Origin: Pacificimonas sp036351775
GTDB taxonomy: Bacteria > Pseudomonadota > Alphaproteobacteria > Sphingomonadales > Sphingomonadaceae
Length of the DNA: 64,000 nt
NCBI GenBank assembly: GCA_036351775.1
Contig: JAZBPX010000053.1
Location: forward strand, 186,001 to 250,000
Direction of reading: 5' to 3'
The position numbers and the translations under genes were made by a program. The notes beneath the pieces are model-generated. The model was not told the origin of the DNA and searched no databases. It saw only the letters and a list, made by a program, of their open reading frames with translations. Shown here piece after piece: positions 26,979 to 35,564 of this stretch (positions within the stretch are counted from its first letter, which is position 1; each line of letters opens with the position of its first letter).

Positions 26979-27650
26979 ATGAACGTGACTGAAGCCATCG
27001 AAAGCCGCCGCTCGGTGCGCGGTTTCCTCGACGAACCCGTCGATCCCGAGCTGATCCGGACAATTTTGACCACCGCTGCCCGCGCGCCGTCGGGCGGCAA
27101 CCTGCAGCCCTGGCATATCCATGTCGTGGGCGGCGCCGAACTCGACCGGCTGAAGGAGATCATGGCGGCGAAGGTCGGCGAAGCGCCGAAGGGCGAGCCG
27201 ACCGAATATGACATCTATCCCAGAAAACTTGCCGATCCCTACAAGGCGCGGCGCTTTCAGGTGGGCGAGGATATGTATGCCCGGCTCGGGATCCCGCGCG
27301 AGGACAAGATGGCGCGGCTGCAGTGGTTCGCGAACAATTTCCGCTTCTTCGACGCGCCGCTCGCGCTGTTCTGCTATGTCCACCGCGACATGGGCCCGCC
27401 GCAATGGTCGGACCTCGGCATGTATCTTCAGAGCGTCATGCTGCTGCTGCGCGAGGCCGGCCTCGACAGCTGTCCGCAGGAATGCTGGGCGATTTATCCG
27501 CAGACGATCAGTGAGTTTCTGGGCACGCCAGAAGAGCATATGCTATTCACCGGCATGGCCATCGGGAAGAAGGACCCTGATGCACCGGTGAACCAGCTCC
27601 ACGCCGCCCGCGCCCCGCTTGAGGAATATGCCGAGTTTCGCGGAATCTAG
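26979..27650 (+). CDS. Nitroreductase-family oxidoreductase
   Basis: 223 residues. FMN-binding segments are visible: ESRRSVRGFLDEPVD at the start, RAPSGGNLQPWHIHVV, DLGMYLQSVMLLLREAGLDS and a final MAIGKKDPDAPVN with the usual basic-rich end. Family members reduce nitro groups, quinones or flavins with NAD(P)H; the physiological substrate is unknown. Its TAG stop overlaps the stop of the opposite gene in a shared CTAG (27647-27650). Confidence 0.9.
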   Translation: MNVTEAIESRRSVRGFLDEPVDPELIRTILTTAARAPSGGNLQPWHIHVVGGAELDRLKEIMAAKVGEAPKGEPTEYDIYPRKLADPYKARRFQVGEDMYARLGIPREDKMARLQWFANNFRFFDAPLALFCYVHRDMGPPQWSDLGMYLQSVMLLLREAGLDSCPQECWAIYPQTISEFLGTPEEHMLFTGMAIGKKDPDAPVNQLHAARAPLEEYAEFRGI

Positions 27651-28048
27651 ACCAAAAGCTGGATGACGATCCCGACGACGCAGGCAATGAGCGCGGCGAG
27701 CGTTGCCAGCGAACCGATCATGAAGCCCGTCTGCCGCTTCGACGCCTCAACGTTGTAACCGCGTACGAACAAAAACCGGCCGATCGCGAAGATCAGCGCG
27801 TATATGCCGCCCACCACATCGCCGAACAGCGCGGTAAGGATCGCGACAACGGGCAGAAAGATGACCATCTGCTCGACGAAGTTCTGGTGCGCGCGAAAGG
27901 CGCGGACGAAGCCGTCGGGCCCGGTTGTCGCCGGAGCCTGCACCTCATATTTCCCGCGCGCCTTGCCCACGAGCATCATGGCGTAGATTTTCGTGCAGAT
28001 CACCAGCAGCACGCCGAGCGACGTCAGCGGATAGAAAATCTCGTTCAT
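27647..28048 (-). CDS. MAPEG-family membrane protein
   Basis: 133 residues from ATG 28048. Four hydrophobic helices; after the first, the motif FRAHQNFVEQM matches the R-x3-N-x2-E pattern where glutathione binds in microsomal glutathione transferases. Bacterial members may have glutathione-dependent detoxifying activity. It is convergent with the nitroreductase gene, sharing the last bases, and divergent from the acyl-CoA dehydrogenase. Confidence 0.88.
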   Translation of the reverse strand: MNEIFYPLTSLGVLLVICTKIYAMMLVGKARGKYEVQAPATTGPDGFVRAFRAHQNFVEQMVIFLPVVAILTALFGDVVGGIYALIFAIGRFLFVRGYNVEASKRQTGFMIGSLATLAALIACVVGIVIQLLV

Positions 28049-28167
28049 CGGCCGGTTCTCCCCATTTTGTTGTTGGCGCGCGCCCCTAGCGCTGAAAGCC
28101 GATAGGTGGAAGCGCGGCGCGTTTCGGCGCAGGCTCTCCTTCAAACCATCAGGGGAGGATCAGAACC

Positions 28168-29403
28168 ATGTCGATCGATTTCGAAATTCCGGAAGAAGCC
28201 AAGGCCATCCGCGAGGAAGTGCGCGCCTGGGTCAACGACCATGTGAAACCCGCCGAGAAGCGCGTGGTCGACGAGGAAAGCTACCGCGAAGTTCTCGCCG
28301 AACTGCGCACCGAAGCGCGGAAGCGCGGCCTTTGGTGTCCGTTCATCCCGAAGGAGCATGGCGGCATGGGCCTCGGCCCGCTGGCGAATGCGCTGGTTCA
28401 GATGGAGCTCGGCGAGAGCTTCCTCGGCGCGCTCAGCATGAACACGCAGGGACCGGACGACGCCACGATGATGACGCTGCTGGAACATGGCACCGATCAT
28501 CAGAAGGAGAAGTTCCTGAAGCCGCTGCTGAACGGTGAAAAGCGCATCTGCTATTCGATGACGGAGAAGGCGGCGGGCGCCGACGCGACGGGTATGCAGA
28601 CCACGGCGGAGAAGGTCGGCAACGACCGCTATGTCCTCAACGGCGAGAAATGGTTCTCATCCGCTGCCAGCGCCGCCGACATCGCGCTCGTCATGGCGAA
28701 GACCGACCCCGACGCGCCGCGGCACCAACAATTTTCGACGTTCCTCGTGGAGCTGCCGAACCCGGGCTACCAGATCGTTCGCGACATCGAGACGATGGGC
28801 GGACATCACGAACTCGCCGCCGTGCTCGGTCACACCCACTCCGAGATCAAGATCGAGAACCTCGAAGTCCCGGCGGAGAACCTGCTCGGCGGGGAGGGGC
28901 AGGGGTTCAACATGGGCCAGCACCGCCTCGCCTATGGCCGTCTTCGCCACGGCATGCACAATGTCGCGCGGGCGCAGCGCGCGCTCGACATGGCGACCGA
29001 GCATATCATCAACCGCGAAACCTTCGGCCAGAAGCTCGAAAAGCGCCAGGGCGTCCAGTTCATGCTCGCCGAATGCGCCAGCCAGCTTTACATCGCGCGC
29101 CTGATGCTGATGCACATCGCCTACAAGGCGGAGCAGGGCATGGACCTGCGGCAGGAGAACGGCATCGCCAAGGTGTTCCTCGCCAACATGGTGCACAAGG
29201 TCGTCGATACCGCGATCCAGCTGCACGGCGCGCTCGGCTATTCGAAGGACACGCCGCTCGCCGACTGGTATGTCGGCATCCGGTCCCAGCGGCTGGTCGA
29301 TGGTCCGGACGAGGTGCACAAGTGGAAAACTGGCAAGAACGTGATCGCGGCTTTCAAGGAAGACGGTACGACGGCGGCAGCCTGCGGCGGCGATATTCTT
29401 TGA
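28168..29403 (+). CDS. Acyl-CoA dehydrogenase family protein
   Basis: 411 residues; the ribosome site is AGGGGAGG. N-terminal helical domain (1-120), beta domain with CYSMTEKAAGADATGMQTTA, then the C-terminal helical domain with QLHGALGYSKDTPLADWYV and DGPDEVHKWKTGK. This layout recalls the ACAD10/ACAD11 subgroup, which handles branched or hydroxy-acyl-CoA, rather than short-chain enzymes. Electrons would go to ETF and the ETF-QO encoded at 59.3 kb. The dipeptidase-like gene overlaps its stop. Confidence 0.9.
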   Translation: MSIDFEIPEEAKAIREEVRAWVNDHVKPAEKRVVDEESYREVLAELRTEARKRGLWCPFIPKEHGGMGLGPLANALVQMELGESFLGALSMNTQGPDDATMMTLLEHGTDHQKEKFLKPLLNGEKRICYSMTEKAAGADATGMQTTAEKVGNDRYVLNGEKWFSSAASAADIALVMAKTDPDAPRHQQFSTFLVELPNPGYQIVRDIETMGGHHELAAVLGHTHSEIKIENLEVPAENLLGGEGQGFNMGQHRLAYGRLRHGMHNVARAQRALDMATEHIINRETFGQKLEKRQGVQFMLAECASQLYIARLMLMHIAYKAEQGMDLRQENGIAKVFLANMVHKVVDTAIQLHGALGYSKDTPLADWYVGIRSQRLVDGPDEVHKWKTGKNVIAAFKEDGTTAAACGGDIL

Positions 29404-30641
29404 GGGGCGTGATCGCGGCGGCGGGCGCGCTGCTCGGTGCGGCGGCGCTGCCCGCCTGCACGAACGCGCCGCCACGATCCGTTGCCGCGATTCACGAGGC
29501 CGCGTTCGTACTCGATGTGCATGCGGACATTGCGATGCCGGATACGGCGTCGATCTACCTGGGCGCGGACGGCCGCTCTCAGGTCGCACCGGACAAGCTT
29601 GCGGCGGGCGGCGTCGATGCCGTCGTCCTTTCCTTAGCGGTTCCTCCCGGCCCGCGAACGGAGGAGGCCGATGCCGCTGCCCATGCCGAGGCGATGGCCA
29701 AGGTTGCGGAGGTGAACCGCAGGGTCGCGGCGAGCGGTGCCGCGCTGACCCTTGCCCGCTCAGCGGACAACCTGGTCGCCGCGCATGAGGCCGGGACAAC
29801 GGCGATCATCCTCGGCTTCCAGAATGCCCGCGCGCTGGAGGGAAGCCTCGACCGTATCGATGATTTCTATGCGTCGGGCGTTCGCATGTTCGCCTTCAAC
29901 CACATTGCGCATAACGAGTTTTCGGACTCCTCCCGCCCGTTGTTCGATAGCGAGAAGGGCGCGTTCGAGCCGACCGAGGAGCATGGCGGCCTGTCCGATC
30001 TTGGCCGCGCGGCGGTCGCGCGAATCAACGATCTCGGCGCGCTGATCGATGTTTCCCAGTCGTCCCGTGCAGCAACGCTGGAGATGATCGCACTGTCGAG
30101 GACGCCCGTCATCGCCAGCCATTCCAACGCGAAGGCAATGTCGGACGCGACCCGAAACCTCAGCGATGAAGAAATCGACCGTATCGGCGAAACCGGCGGC
30201 GTCATTGGGGTCGCGGCGTTCAGCGCCTATCTGGTCGACTATTCTGATCCGGAGCTGAAGGCCGCGATCCTGGAACGACGACGCGGCGTCGGGCTGCCCG
30301 ACCGCTACGCTTACCCGTACGAGCTGTACTGGGAACTCGATGACACAGCCGTGCGGCGCACCTTCCTGACGGGCATGTCTGATACCATCGGAAGCAGCAG
30401 CGTCGGCCGGATGGTCGATCACATCGACTATATCGTGGAACGGATCGGGATCGACCATGTCGCGATCGCCAGCGACTTCAATCATGGCGGCGGCGTCAGC
30501 GGTTTCGAAGATGCGAACCAGGCGCCGGCCATCACGGCGGAACTGGTCGCGCGCGGCTATTCGGAAGCGGATATTGGCAAGATCTGGGGCGGCAATTTCC
30601 TGCGCGTCCTTCGGGCGGCGGAGGCGGGCAGGGCGCGCTAG
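29400..30641 (+). CDS. M19 (renal dipeptidase-like) lipoprotein with altered metal site
   Basis: 413 residues. A TTG at 29400 overlaps the upstream stop as TTGA; GTG 29409 is the alternative. The N-terminus has a short signal and lipobox LPAC. Metal motifs: VLDVHADI keeps His-x-Asp, SHSNAKAM keeps one His, and IASDFNHGG keeps the catalytic Asp. By alignment to human renal dipeptidase, the bridging Glu becomes Gln in GFQNA, and the His of 'IDLAHVS' becomes Gln in IDVSQSS. It may bind one metal or act on other substrates. Translation is probably coupled to the dehydrogenase. Confidence 0.8.
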   Translation: MRGVIAAAGALLGAAALPACTNAPPRSVAAIHEAAFVLDVHADIAMPDTASIYLGADGRSQVAPDKLAAGGVDAVVLSLAVPPGPRTEEADAAAHAEAMAKVAEVNRRVAASGAALTLARSADNLVAAHEAGTTAIILGFQNARALEGSLDRIDDFYASGVRMFAFNHIAHNEFSDSSRPLFDSEKGAFEPTEEHGGLSDLGRAAVARINDLGALIDVSQSSRAATLEMIALSRTPVIASHSNAKAMSDATRNLSDEEIDRIGETGGVIGVAAFSAYLVDYSDPELKAAILERRRGVGLPDRYAYPYELYWELDDTAVRRTFLTGMSDTIGSSSVGRMVDHIDYIVERIGIDHVAIASDFNHGGGVSGFEDANQAPAITAELVARGYSEADIGKIWGGNFLRVLRAAEAGRAR

Positions 30642-30642
30642 T

Positions 30643-32577
30643 TCAGCCAGCCGGGTGGAAGTGGTCGTAGATTTTTTGCGCCACCGTTTCGCTGATTCCC
30701 GGTGCGTCCATCAGCTGCGCGAGACCCGCTGCGCGCACGGCCTTCGCCGTACCGAAGTGCATGAGAAGCGCGCGTTTGCGGGCGGGGCCGATTCCCGGCA
30801 CCTCGTCGAGCGGGGAGACACCGATAGCCTTGGACCGCTTTGCGCGGTGTGCGCCGATGGCGAAGCGGTGCGCCTCGTCGCGTAGTCGCTGCAGGTAGAA
30901 GAGTACGGGATCGTTTGGCGGCAGCGTGAGCTCGCGGCCATCGTCCATGTAGAAGGTCTCACGCCCGGCGTTGCGGTCCGGGCCTTTCGCCACGCCGACC
31001 ATCGGGATGTCGTCGGTGCCGCACTCGGCGGAGATGTCCTGCGCAGCAGAAAGCTGGCCCTTGCCGCCATCGATCAGGATCAGGTCGGGCCACTGGCCCT
31101 TGCTCTTGTCCGGATCGTCTTTGGTCAAGCGTGACAGGCGTCGTTTGAGGACATGGCGCATCATCCCGAAATCGTCGCCGGGCGCAATGCTGTCGTCCTT
31201 GATGTTGAACTTGCGATAGGCGTTCTTCTGGAACCCCTCCGGCCCCGCGACGATCATCGCGCCGCCCGCATTCGCGCCCTGGATATGGCTGTTGTCATAG
31301 GTTTCGATTCGCCGGGGCGGTTCCTCCAGTTCGAACAGTTCCGCCACCTGCCGCAGCAGCTTCGCCTGCGTCGTCGATTCGGCGAGGCGACGGTCCAGCG
31401 CCTCGACGGCGTTGCGCTGCGCCTGCTCGACCAGTTTGCGAAGCGGTCCGCGCTGGGGACGTTTCAGCACGATCCTGCGCTCGGCCCGCTCGCACAGCGC
31501 TTCGGCGATCAGCGCGCCCTCTTCCAGATCGCGGTCGACGAGGATTTCCGGCGGCACCGGCATGTCCTCGTAAAACTGCATCAGGAAACTCGACAGAACC
31601 TCGTCGAGGTCTTCGCCCGACACATTCTTCGGGAAGAAGGCGCGGTGTCCCCAATTCTGCCCCCCGCGCACGAAAAACGCCTGAATGCAGACCTGATTGG
31701 CCCTCGCCGCCAGCGCGATCACATCGGCATCGCGCGCGCCCTCCGCCGTCCCGGCCTGACCCTGAATATAGGTCAGCGCGCGGAGGCGGTCGCGGTAAAC
31801 GGCGGCGAGTTCGTAATCCTGCTTTTCCGCCGCGGCCTGCATCGCGTCGCCGAGCTTGCGCTGCACCGCCTGTGACTTTCCGGCCAGAAAGTCCTTCGTG
31901 TCCTGAACCAGTTCCTCATAGCCCGCCTCGTCGATCTTGCCGGTGCAGGGGGCCGAACAACGCCGGATCTGGTGCAGCAGGCAGGGCCGCGACCGGTTGT
32001 TCATGTAACTGTCGGAGCAGGACCGCAGCAGGAACACCTTCTGCAATGCGTTCAGCGTCCGGTTGACCGATCCCGCGCTGGCGAACGGCCCGAAATAGAT
32101 GCCCTTACCGCGCCGGGCGCCGCGATGCTTGCGGATCTGCGGAAACTCGTGATCCTCTCGCAGGAAAATGAACGGGAAGCTCTTGTCGTCGCGCAGGAGG
32201 ACGTTGAACGCCGGGCGGAAGCGTTTGATCAGCTGCGCCTCCAGCAGCAGCGCCTCCGCCTCCGTATGCGTCGTCACCACCGTCATCTGGCGCGTCAGCG
32301 ACACCATCCGCTGCAGGCGCTTCGGAAGCTGCTTGATCTGTGTGTAGTTCGTGACCCGCGCGCGCAGCGACCGGGCCTTGCCCACGTAAAGCACCGTCCC
32401 GTCCGCGTCCTGCATCCGGTAGACGCCGGGGCGGGCGGGCAGCGTCTTCACGACATTGCGGATCGCCGCCGCGCCCTGATCCAGGTCCGGCGTATCCTTG
32501 CCGCGGACGGCATAGGTCGCCTGCTCCTCGGAAAAGCGGTCTGGTGTCTGCTCGGTCACGCCAATGGATTTGGCCAC
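30643..32577 (-). CDS. uvrC: UvrABC nuclease subunit C
   Basis: 644 residues from GTG 32577, which has AGAGG five bases upstream; an in-frame ATG at 32610 would leave only 11 bases to folB. GIY-YIG nuclease domain with PARPGVYRMQDADGTVLYVGKARSL near the N-terminus (GVY and YVG in two pieces), four-cysteine HQIRRCSAPCTG with SRPCLLHQ, a UVR motif KQDYELAAVYRD, the RNase H-like second nuclease with YDNSHIQGANAGG and ILIDGGKGQLSA, and a C-terminal helix-hairpin-helix. It cuts both sides of bulky lesions. Confidence 0.96.
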   Translation of the reverse strand: MAKSIGVTEQTPDRFSEEQATYAVRGKDTPDLDQGAAAIRNVVKTLPARPGVYRMQDADGTVLYVGKARSLRARVTNYTQIKQLPKRLQRMVSLTRQMTVVTTHTEAEALLLEAQLIKRFRPAFNVLLRDDKSFPFIFLREDHEFPQIRKHRGARRGKGIYFGPFASAGSVNRTLNALQKVFLLRSCSDSYMNNRSRPCLLHQIRRCSAPCTGKIDEAGYEELVQDTKDFLAGKSQAVQRKLGDAMQAAAEKQDYELAAVYRDRLRALTYIQGQAGTAEGARDADVIALAARANQVCIQAFFVRGGQNWGHRAFFPKNVSGEDLDEVLSSFLMQFYEDMPVPPEILVDRDLEEGALIAEALCERAERRIVLKRPQRGPLRKLVEQAQRNAVEALDRRLAESTTQAKLLRQVAELFELEEPPRRIETYDNSHIQGANAGGAMIVAGPEGFQKNAYRKFNIKDDSIAPGDDFGMMRHVLKRRLSRLTKDDPDKSKGQWPDLILIDGGKGQLSAAQDISAECGTDDIPMVGVAKGPDRNAGRETFYMDDGRELTLPPNDPVLFYLQRLRDEAHRFAIGAHRAKRSKAIGVSPLDEVPGIGPARKRALLMHFGTAKAVRAAGLAQLMDAPGISETVAQKIYDHFHPAG

Positions 32578-32621
32578 CGCGCCTCTGGACCGCAAGCGTC
32601 GACAGCGCATAAGGGCGCGGC

Positions 32622-32987
32622 ATGACCGCTACGCTTCAGCTCCAGGTGCGCGACGTCGAACTCGTCGTGCTGACCGGCATCTACTCCGAAGAGACGAAAC
32701 TGCCCCAGCCGCTGAATGTGTCCGTGCTCGTCGATCTCGATGCGCCGGATCGTTTCAGCCACGACACGCGCCTGACCGAATCGATGAACTACATGGACCT
32801 GAAGGACGCGATCCTGACCGTCTGTCCAAAGGGGGTTCATTTCGTGCTGGTAGAAGCAATCGCCGACGCGATCATCGACCGCCTGTTCGAGGATGAGCGC
32901 GTGCGCCGCGCCGCGGTGAACATCGTCAAGGTCGCAATCAGCCAGAACGGCGAGTCGATCGGCATCGAGCGGACGCGGAGCCGCTAG
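32622..32987 (+). CDS. folB: Dihydroneopterin aldolase
   Basis: 121 residues, normal for the family. It converts dihydroneopterin to 6-hydroxymethyl-dihydropterin in folate synthesis. The T-fold is seen in VELVVLTGIYSEETKLPQP, where the Glu-containing helix and strand supply the pterin anchor, and ESMNYMDLKDAIL. Its downstream neighbour, four bases away, is a pteridine-reductase-like SDR, so the pair is a small pterin operon. Confidence 0.88.
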   Translation: MTATLQLQVRDVELVVLTGIYSEETKLPQPLNVSVLVDLDAPDRFSHDTRLTESMNYMDLKDAILTVCPKGVHFVLVEAIADAIIDRLFEDERVRRAAVNIVKVAISQNGESIGIERTRSR

Positions 32988-32990
32988 GAC

Positions 32991-33749
32991 ATGGCGCAGG
33001 ATCGCCCGCTGGCGCTGGTAACGGGCGGCACGAAACGCCTGGGTGCGGCCATCGCCGCCGCTCTTGCGGGCGCAGGATATGACCTGGCGCTCCACTATCG
33101 CAGCGATGCCGCGTTCGAACCTGACCTCGCCGAAGCAGTCGCACGGTCCGGCGCGCACGCCGAGATCTTCCAGGCGGATTTCGCCGACCGGGACAGCCGC
33201 GCCGACACCGTCGCTGCCGTTTGCGAGGCGTTCGCCCGCCCGCCGACGCTCCTCGTCAACAGCGCCAGCCTGTTCGGCACGGACCGGCTCGAAACCACGG
33301 ATGTCGAGGCGCTTACGCAGCATTTCCTCGTCAACGCCGCCGCTCCGGCACTGCTGTCGAAGGCGTTCGCGGCCCATCTCGGCGGTGGGGAGGGTTCCAT
33401 CGTCAACATTCTCGATCAGCGCCTGATGCAGCCCAATGCCGACAATTTCGCCTATACGCTGTCGAAGTTCGCCCTTGCCGGAATGACGGAGACGCTCTCC
33501 CGCTCGCTGGCACCGAAGATTCGCGTCAACGCCGTCGCGCCGGGCCTGACCATCCCCACCGATGCCTATACCCCGTCCGCAATGGCAGCGCTTGGCGAGG
33601 CGATGCCGCTCGGCCGGCTGCCGACGCCAACCGATGTGGCGGAGGCCGCCGTCTACCTGGCGCGTGCATCGTCGGTGACGGGTCAGACGCTGTTCGTCGA
33701 TGGCGGCGCGCGTCACCGTTATTTCGTAACGGACTTCGACCGGCTCTAG
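32991..33749 (+). CDS. SDR oxidoreductase, probable pteridine reductase
   Basis: 252 residues, Rossmann fold. The nucleotide motif is TGGTKRLG rather than the common TGxxxGIG; TGxxxR(L/I)G with Arg in place of Gly is the hallmark of PTR1/FolM reductases, which bind NADPH and pterin. The catalytic region ends in FAYTLSKFALAGM (Tyr-x3-Lys). It starts three bases after folB. A role in tetrahydropterin or dihydrofolate reduction is therefore likely, though other SDR activities cannot be excluded. Confidence 0.8.
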   Translation: MAQDRPLALVTGGTKRLGAAIAAALAGAGYDLALHYRSDAAFEPDLAEAVARSGAHAEIFQADFADRDSRADTVAAVCEAFARPPTLLVNSASLFGTDRLETTDVEALTQHFLVNAAAPALLSKAFAAHLGGGEGSIVNILDQRLMQPNADNFAYTLSKFALAGMTETLSRSLAPKIRVNAVAPGLTIPTDAYTPSAMAALGEAMPLGRLPTPTDVAEAAVYLARASSVTGQTLFVDGGARHRYFVTDFDRL

Positions 33750-33771
33750 GCACGAGCCAGACCCGTTTTCC

Positions 33772-34599
33772 CTAGAAGTTACGGTCGCAGCCGCCGAGCG
33801 CCGCGAGTGCCGCCTGATAGTCCGTTCTCAGCTGTGTCGCCACGCGCGGCTCCATCACGGCGTCGTCGGGAAGGCGTTCCGGGAGCGAGCAGGCCAGCGC
33901 GATGACCGGCAGCGTGCCTTGCTGCGGCGGCGGGGCATTGGGATCGATGAAGTCCCCGGTCGCAACGTTGACGAGCGGCGCGGTTCCCGGGCGCCGCAGA
34001 ACAACGAGCGACAACCGCGCGTCCGCCGCCGTACGCACGAAAATCTGGCTTTCCGATTCGCCGGGCAGAGTACCGGTTACGTGAAACGCCGATTCGATGG
34101 CGGCCGGGGCAAAGCTCAGGCCGCTTTCTCGGGCGCTCTCCTCAGCTATGCGGCGTGCCGTCGATTCGCGCTGTGCGCTCCAGGCCTGCTGGCCGTATTT
34201 GTGCGCCAGCGCATATTCGCCCGGCCGCTGCTCAGGTCCCAGGAACAGCAGCATATCGGCACCCTTCAGTCGCGGTGCCCGGCCGCGCGCCGTTTCCGGC
34301 ACGTCAACAAGGTAGCGGATCTCCCGCTCGACAGGGCCAGCCGCGGCGACGACGCCCCTGACGTCGGCGCGCACGAACAGGCGCCGGTAGCCTGGGGCCA
34401 GCCCGGGTGCCCTGTCGGGCCGGACCTCGGTGGTGCGGGTAATCTCCGCGCGCAGGATCGTGGCCGCCGAGAGGCTGAGAGCCGCCATGTCGGCAAGACC
34501 CGGCTCTGGCTGGCGCGCCTGCGCGGCGGACCCGGTTGGCAGGGCCAGCGAAACGAGCAGCGCCGCAAGGGGTGCGAAGAGGTTCGACTTGGTAGTCAT
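33772..34599 (-). CDS. Secreted protein of unknown function
   Basis: 275 residues with a clear signal peptide (NLFAPLAALLVSLALPTGSA, then AQA). The mature part is mixed alpha/beta. Visible features: YRRLFVRADVRGVVAAAGP, an LLFLGPEQRPGEYALAHK segment, and two cysteines (in LACSLPER and near the C-terminal GGCDRNF) that could form one disulfide. I do not recognise the family. It is a lone gene between the folB operon and the tonB operon. Codon use is like its neighbours. Confidence 0.6.
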   Translation of the reverse strand: MTTKSNLFAPLAALLVSLALPTGSAAQARQPEPGLADMAALSLSAATILRAEITRTTEVRPDRAPGLAPGYRRLFVRADVRGVVAAAGPVEREIRYLVDVPETARGRAPRLKGADMLLFLGPEQRPGEYALAHKYGQQAWSAQRESTARRIAEESARESGLSFAPAAIESAFHVTGTLPGESESQIFVRTAADARLSLVVLRRPGTAPLVNVATGDFIDPNAPPPQQGTLPVIALACSLPERLPDDAVMEPRVATQLRTDYQAALAALGGCDRNF

Positions 34600-34853
34600 A
34601 TCGGCCGGGGAATCACTTTCTGTCTTGCGCGCAATGCTGAGGACATATGCCTAAGGCTCTGAATGGCAACTGTATCAGAAACGCGCTTGCGGGCCTTCCG
34701 GGGCCAAGTTAGGACGCTTGGCACGGGACAGGGAGACGTGTCGATCCAGTCGGCCAGCGCACATATGTGCCTTTCTGTTCGCGAAGTGTGAGAGCAACCT
34801 TCCCCGGTTGGGACTGTTGTTAAACCATTCTTGAGGGAGTGCCTGCGAGCGAC

Positions 34854-35525
34854 ATGGCATATGCTGACGAAGCAGGGATGAGCACAAAGCGCGTAGTATC
34901 GCTTGTACTTGTTGGCCTGATTCACGTTTTCCTCGGATATGCGGTTATTTCCGGTCTGGCCCTGAAGGCCGTCAAGGTCGTGACAGGACCGCTGGAAACA
35001 TTCGAGGTCGAAGAACCACCCGAGGTCGAGGAGGAGCCGCCGCCCCCGCCGGAGCAACTGGAGGATATTCCGCCTTACGTTCCGCCGCCCGATATCGTGG
35101 TCCAGAACCTGCCGCCGCCGCCGGCTCCGGTGACGACGGTGCGGACGCCGCCGCCGCCGGCGCCGCCGCCGCGGGTGGTTGTGCCGGCACCGCCCCCGCC
35201 GCCGCCGCCGCCGCCACCTGCGGGGCCGACGCGTCCGCCTCAGCTGCCGAGCAACGCGCGCAACGCGTTTACGGCCAACGACTATCCGAATGCGTCCATT
35301 CGCGCGGAGGAAGAAGGTACGGTTGAGATTTCCATGGTGGTGGACACAAGTGGCCGGGTCGTCAGCGATTCCTGCCAGGTGACGCAGTCTAGTGGACACA
35401 GCCGCCTGGACCGGCAGAGCTGCCGCCTCGCGGAGCGCCGCTTCCGGTTCGAACCGGCGCTCAACAACGGTAACCCCGTGCAGCAGCGCTACACGCAGAG
35501 GTTCCGCTGGCAGTTGCCGCAGTAG
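34854..35525 (+). CDS. tonB: TonB energy transducer
   Basis: 223 residues from ATG 34854; other in-frame starts at 34839 (GTG) and 34878 (ATG). One N-terminal membrane helix (VVSLVLVGLIHVFLGYAV) carries the His that couples to ExbB-ExbD. A long proline- and glutamate-rich periplasmic rod spans about residues 50-135, with runs of 11 prolines. The C-terminal domain has YPNASIRAEEEGTVEISMVV, matching the TonB fold that contacts outer-membrane receptors. exbB follows after 39 bases. Confidence 0.93.
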   Translation: MAYADEAGMSTKRVVSLVLVGLIHVFLGYAVISGLALKAVKVVTGPLETFEVEEPPEVEEEPPPPPEQLEDIPPYVPPPDIVVQNLPPPPAPVTTVRTPPPPAPPPRVVVPAPPPPPPPPPPAGPTRPPQLPSNARNAFTANDYPNASIRAEEEGTVEISMVVDTSGRVVSDSCQVTQSSGHSRLDRQSCRLAERRFRFEPALNNGNPVQQRYTQRFRWQLPQ

Positions 35526-35564
35526 TTTTTCGAATTCCGTACACATACCTGTTTCAAGGGGAAC

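Noticed and set aside
34711..34735. TTGGCACGGGACAGGG as a second sigma-54 promoter before tonB
   Set aside because: The -24 part matches, but the -12 TTGC is absent, so spacing and half the consensus fail.
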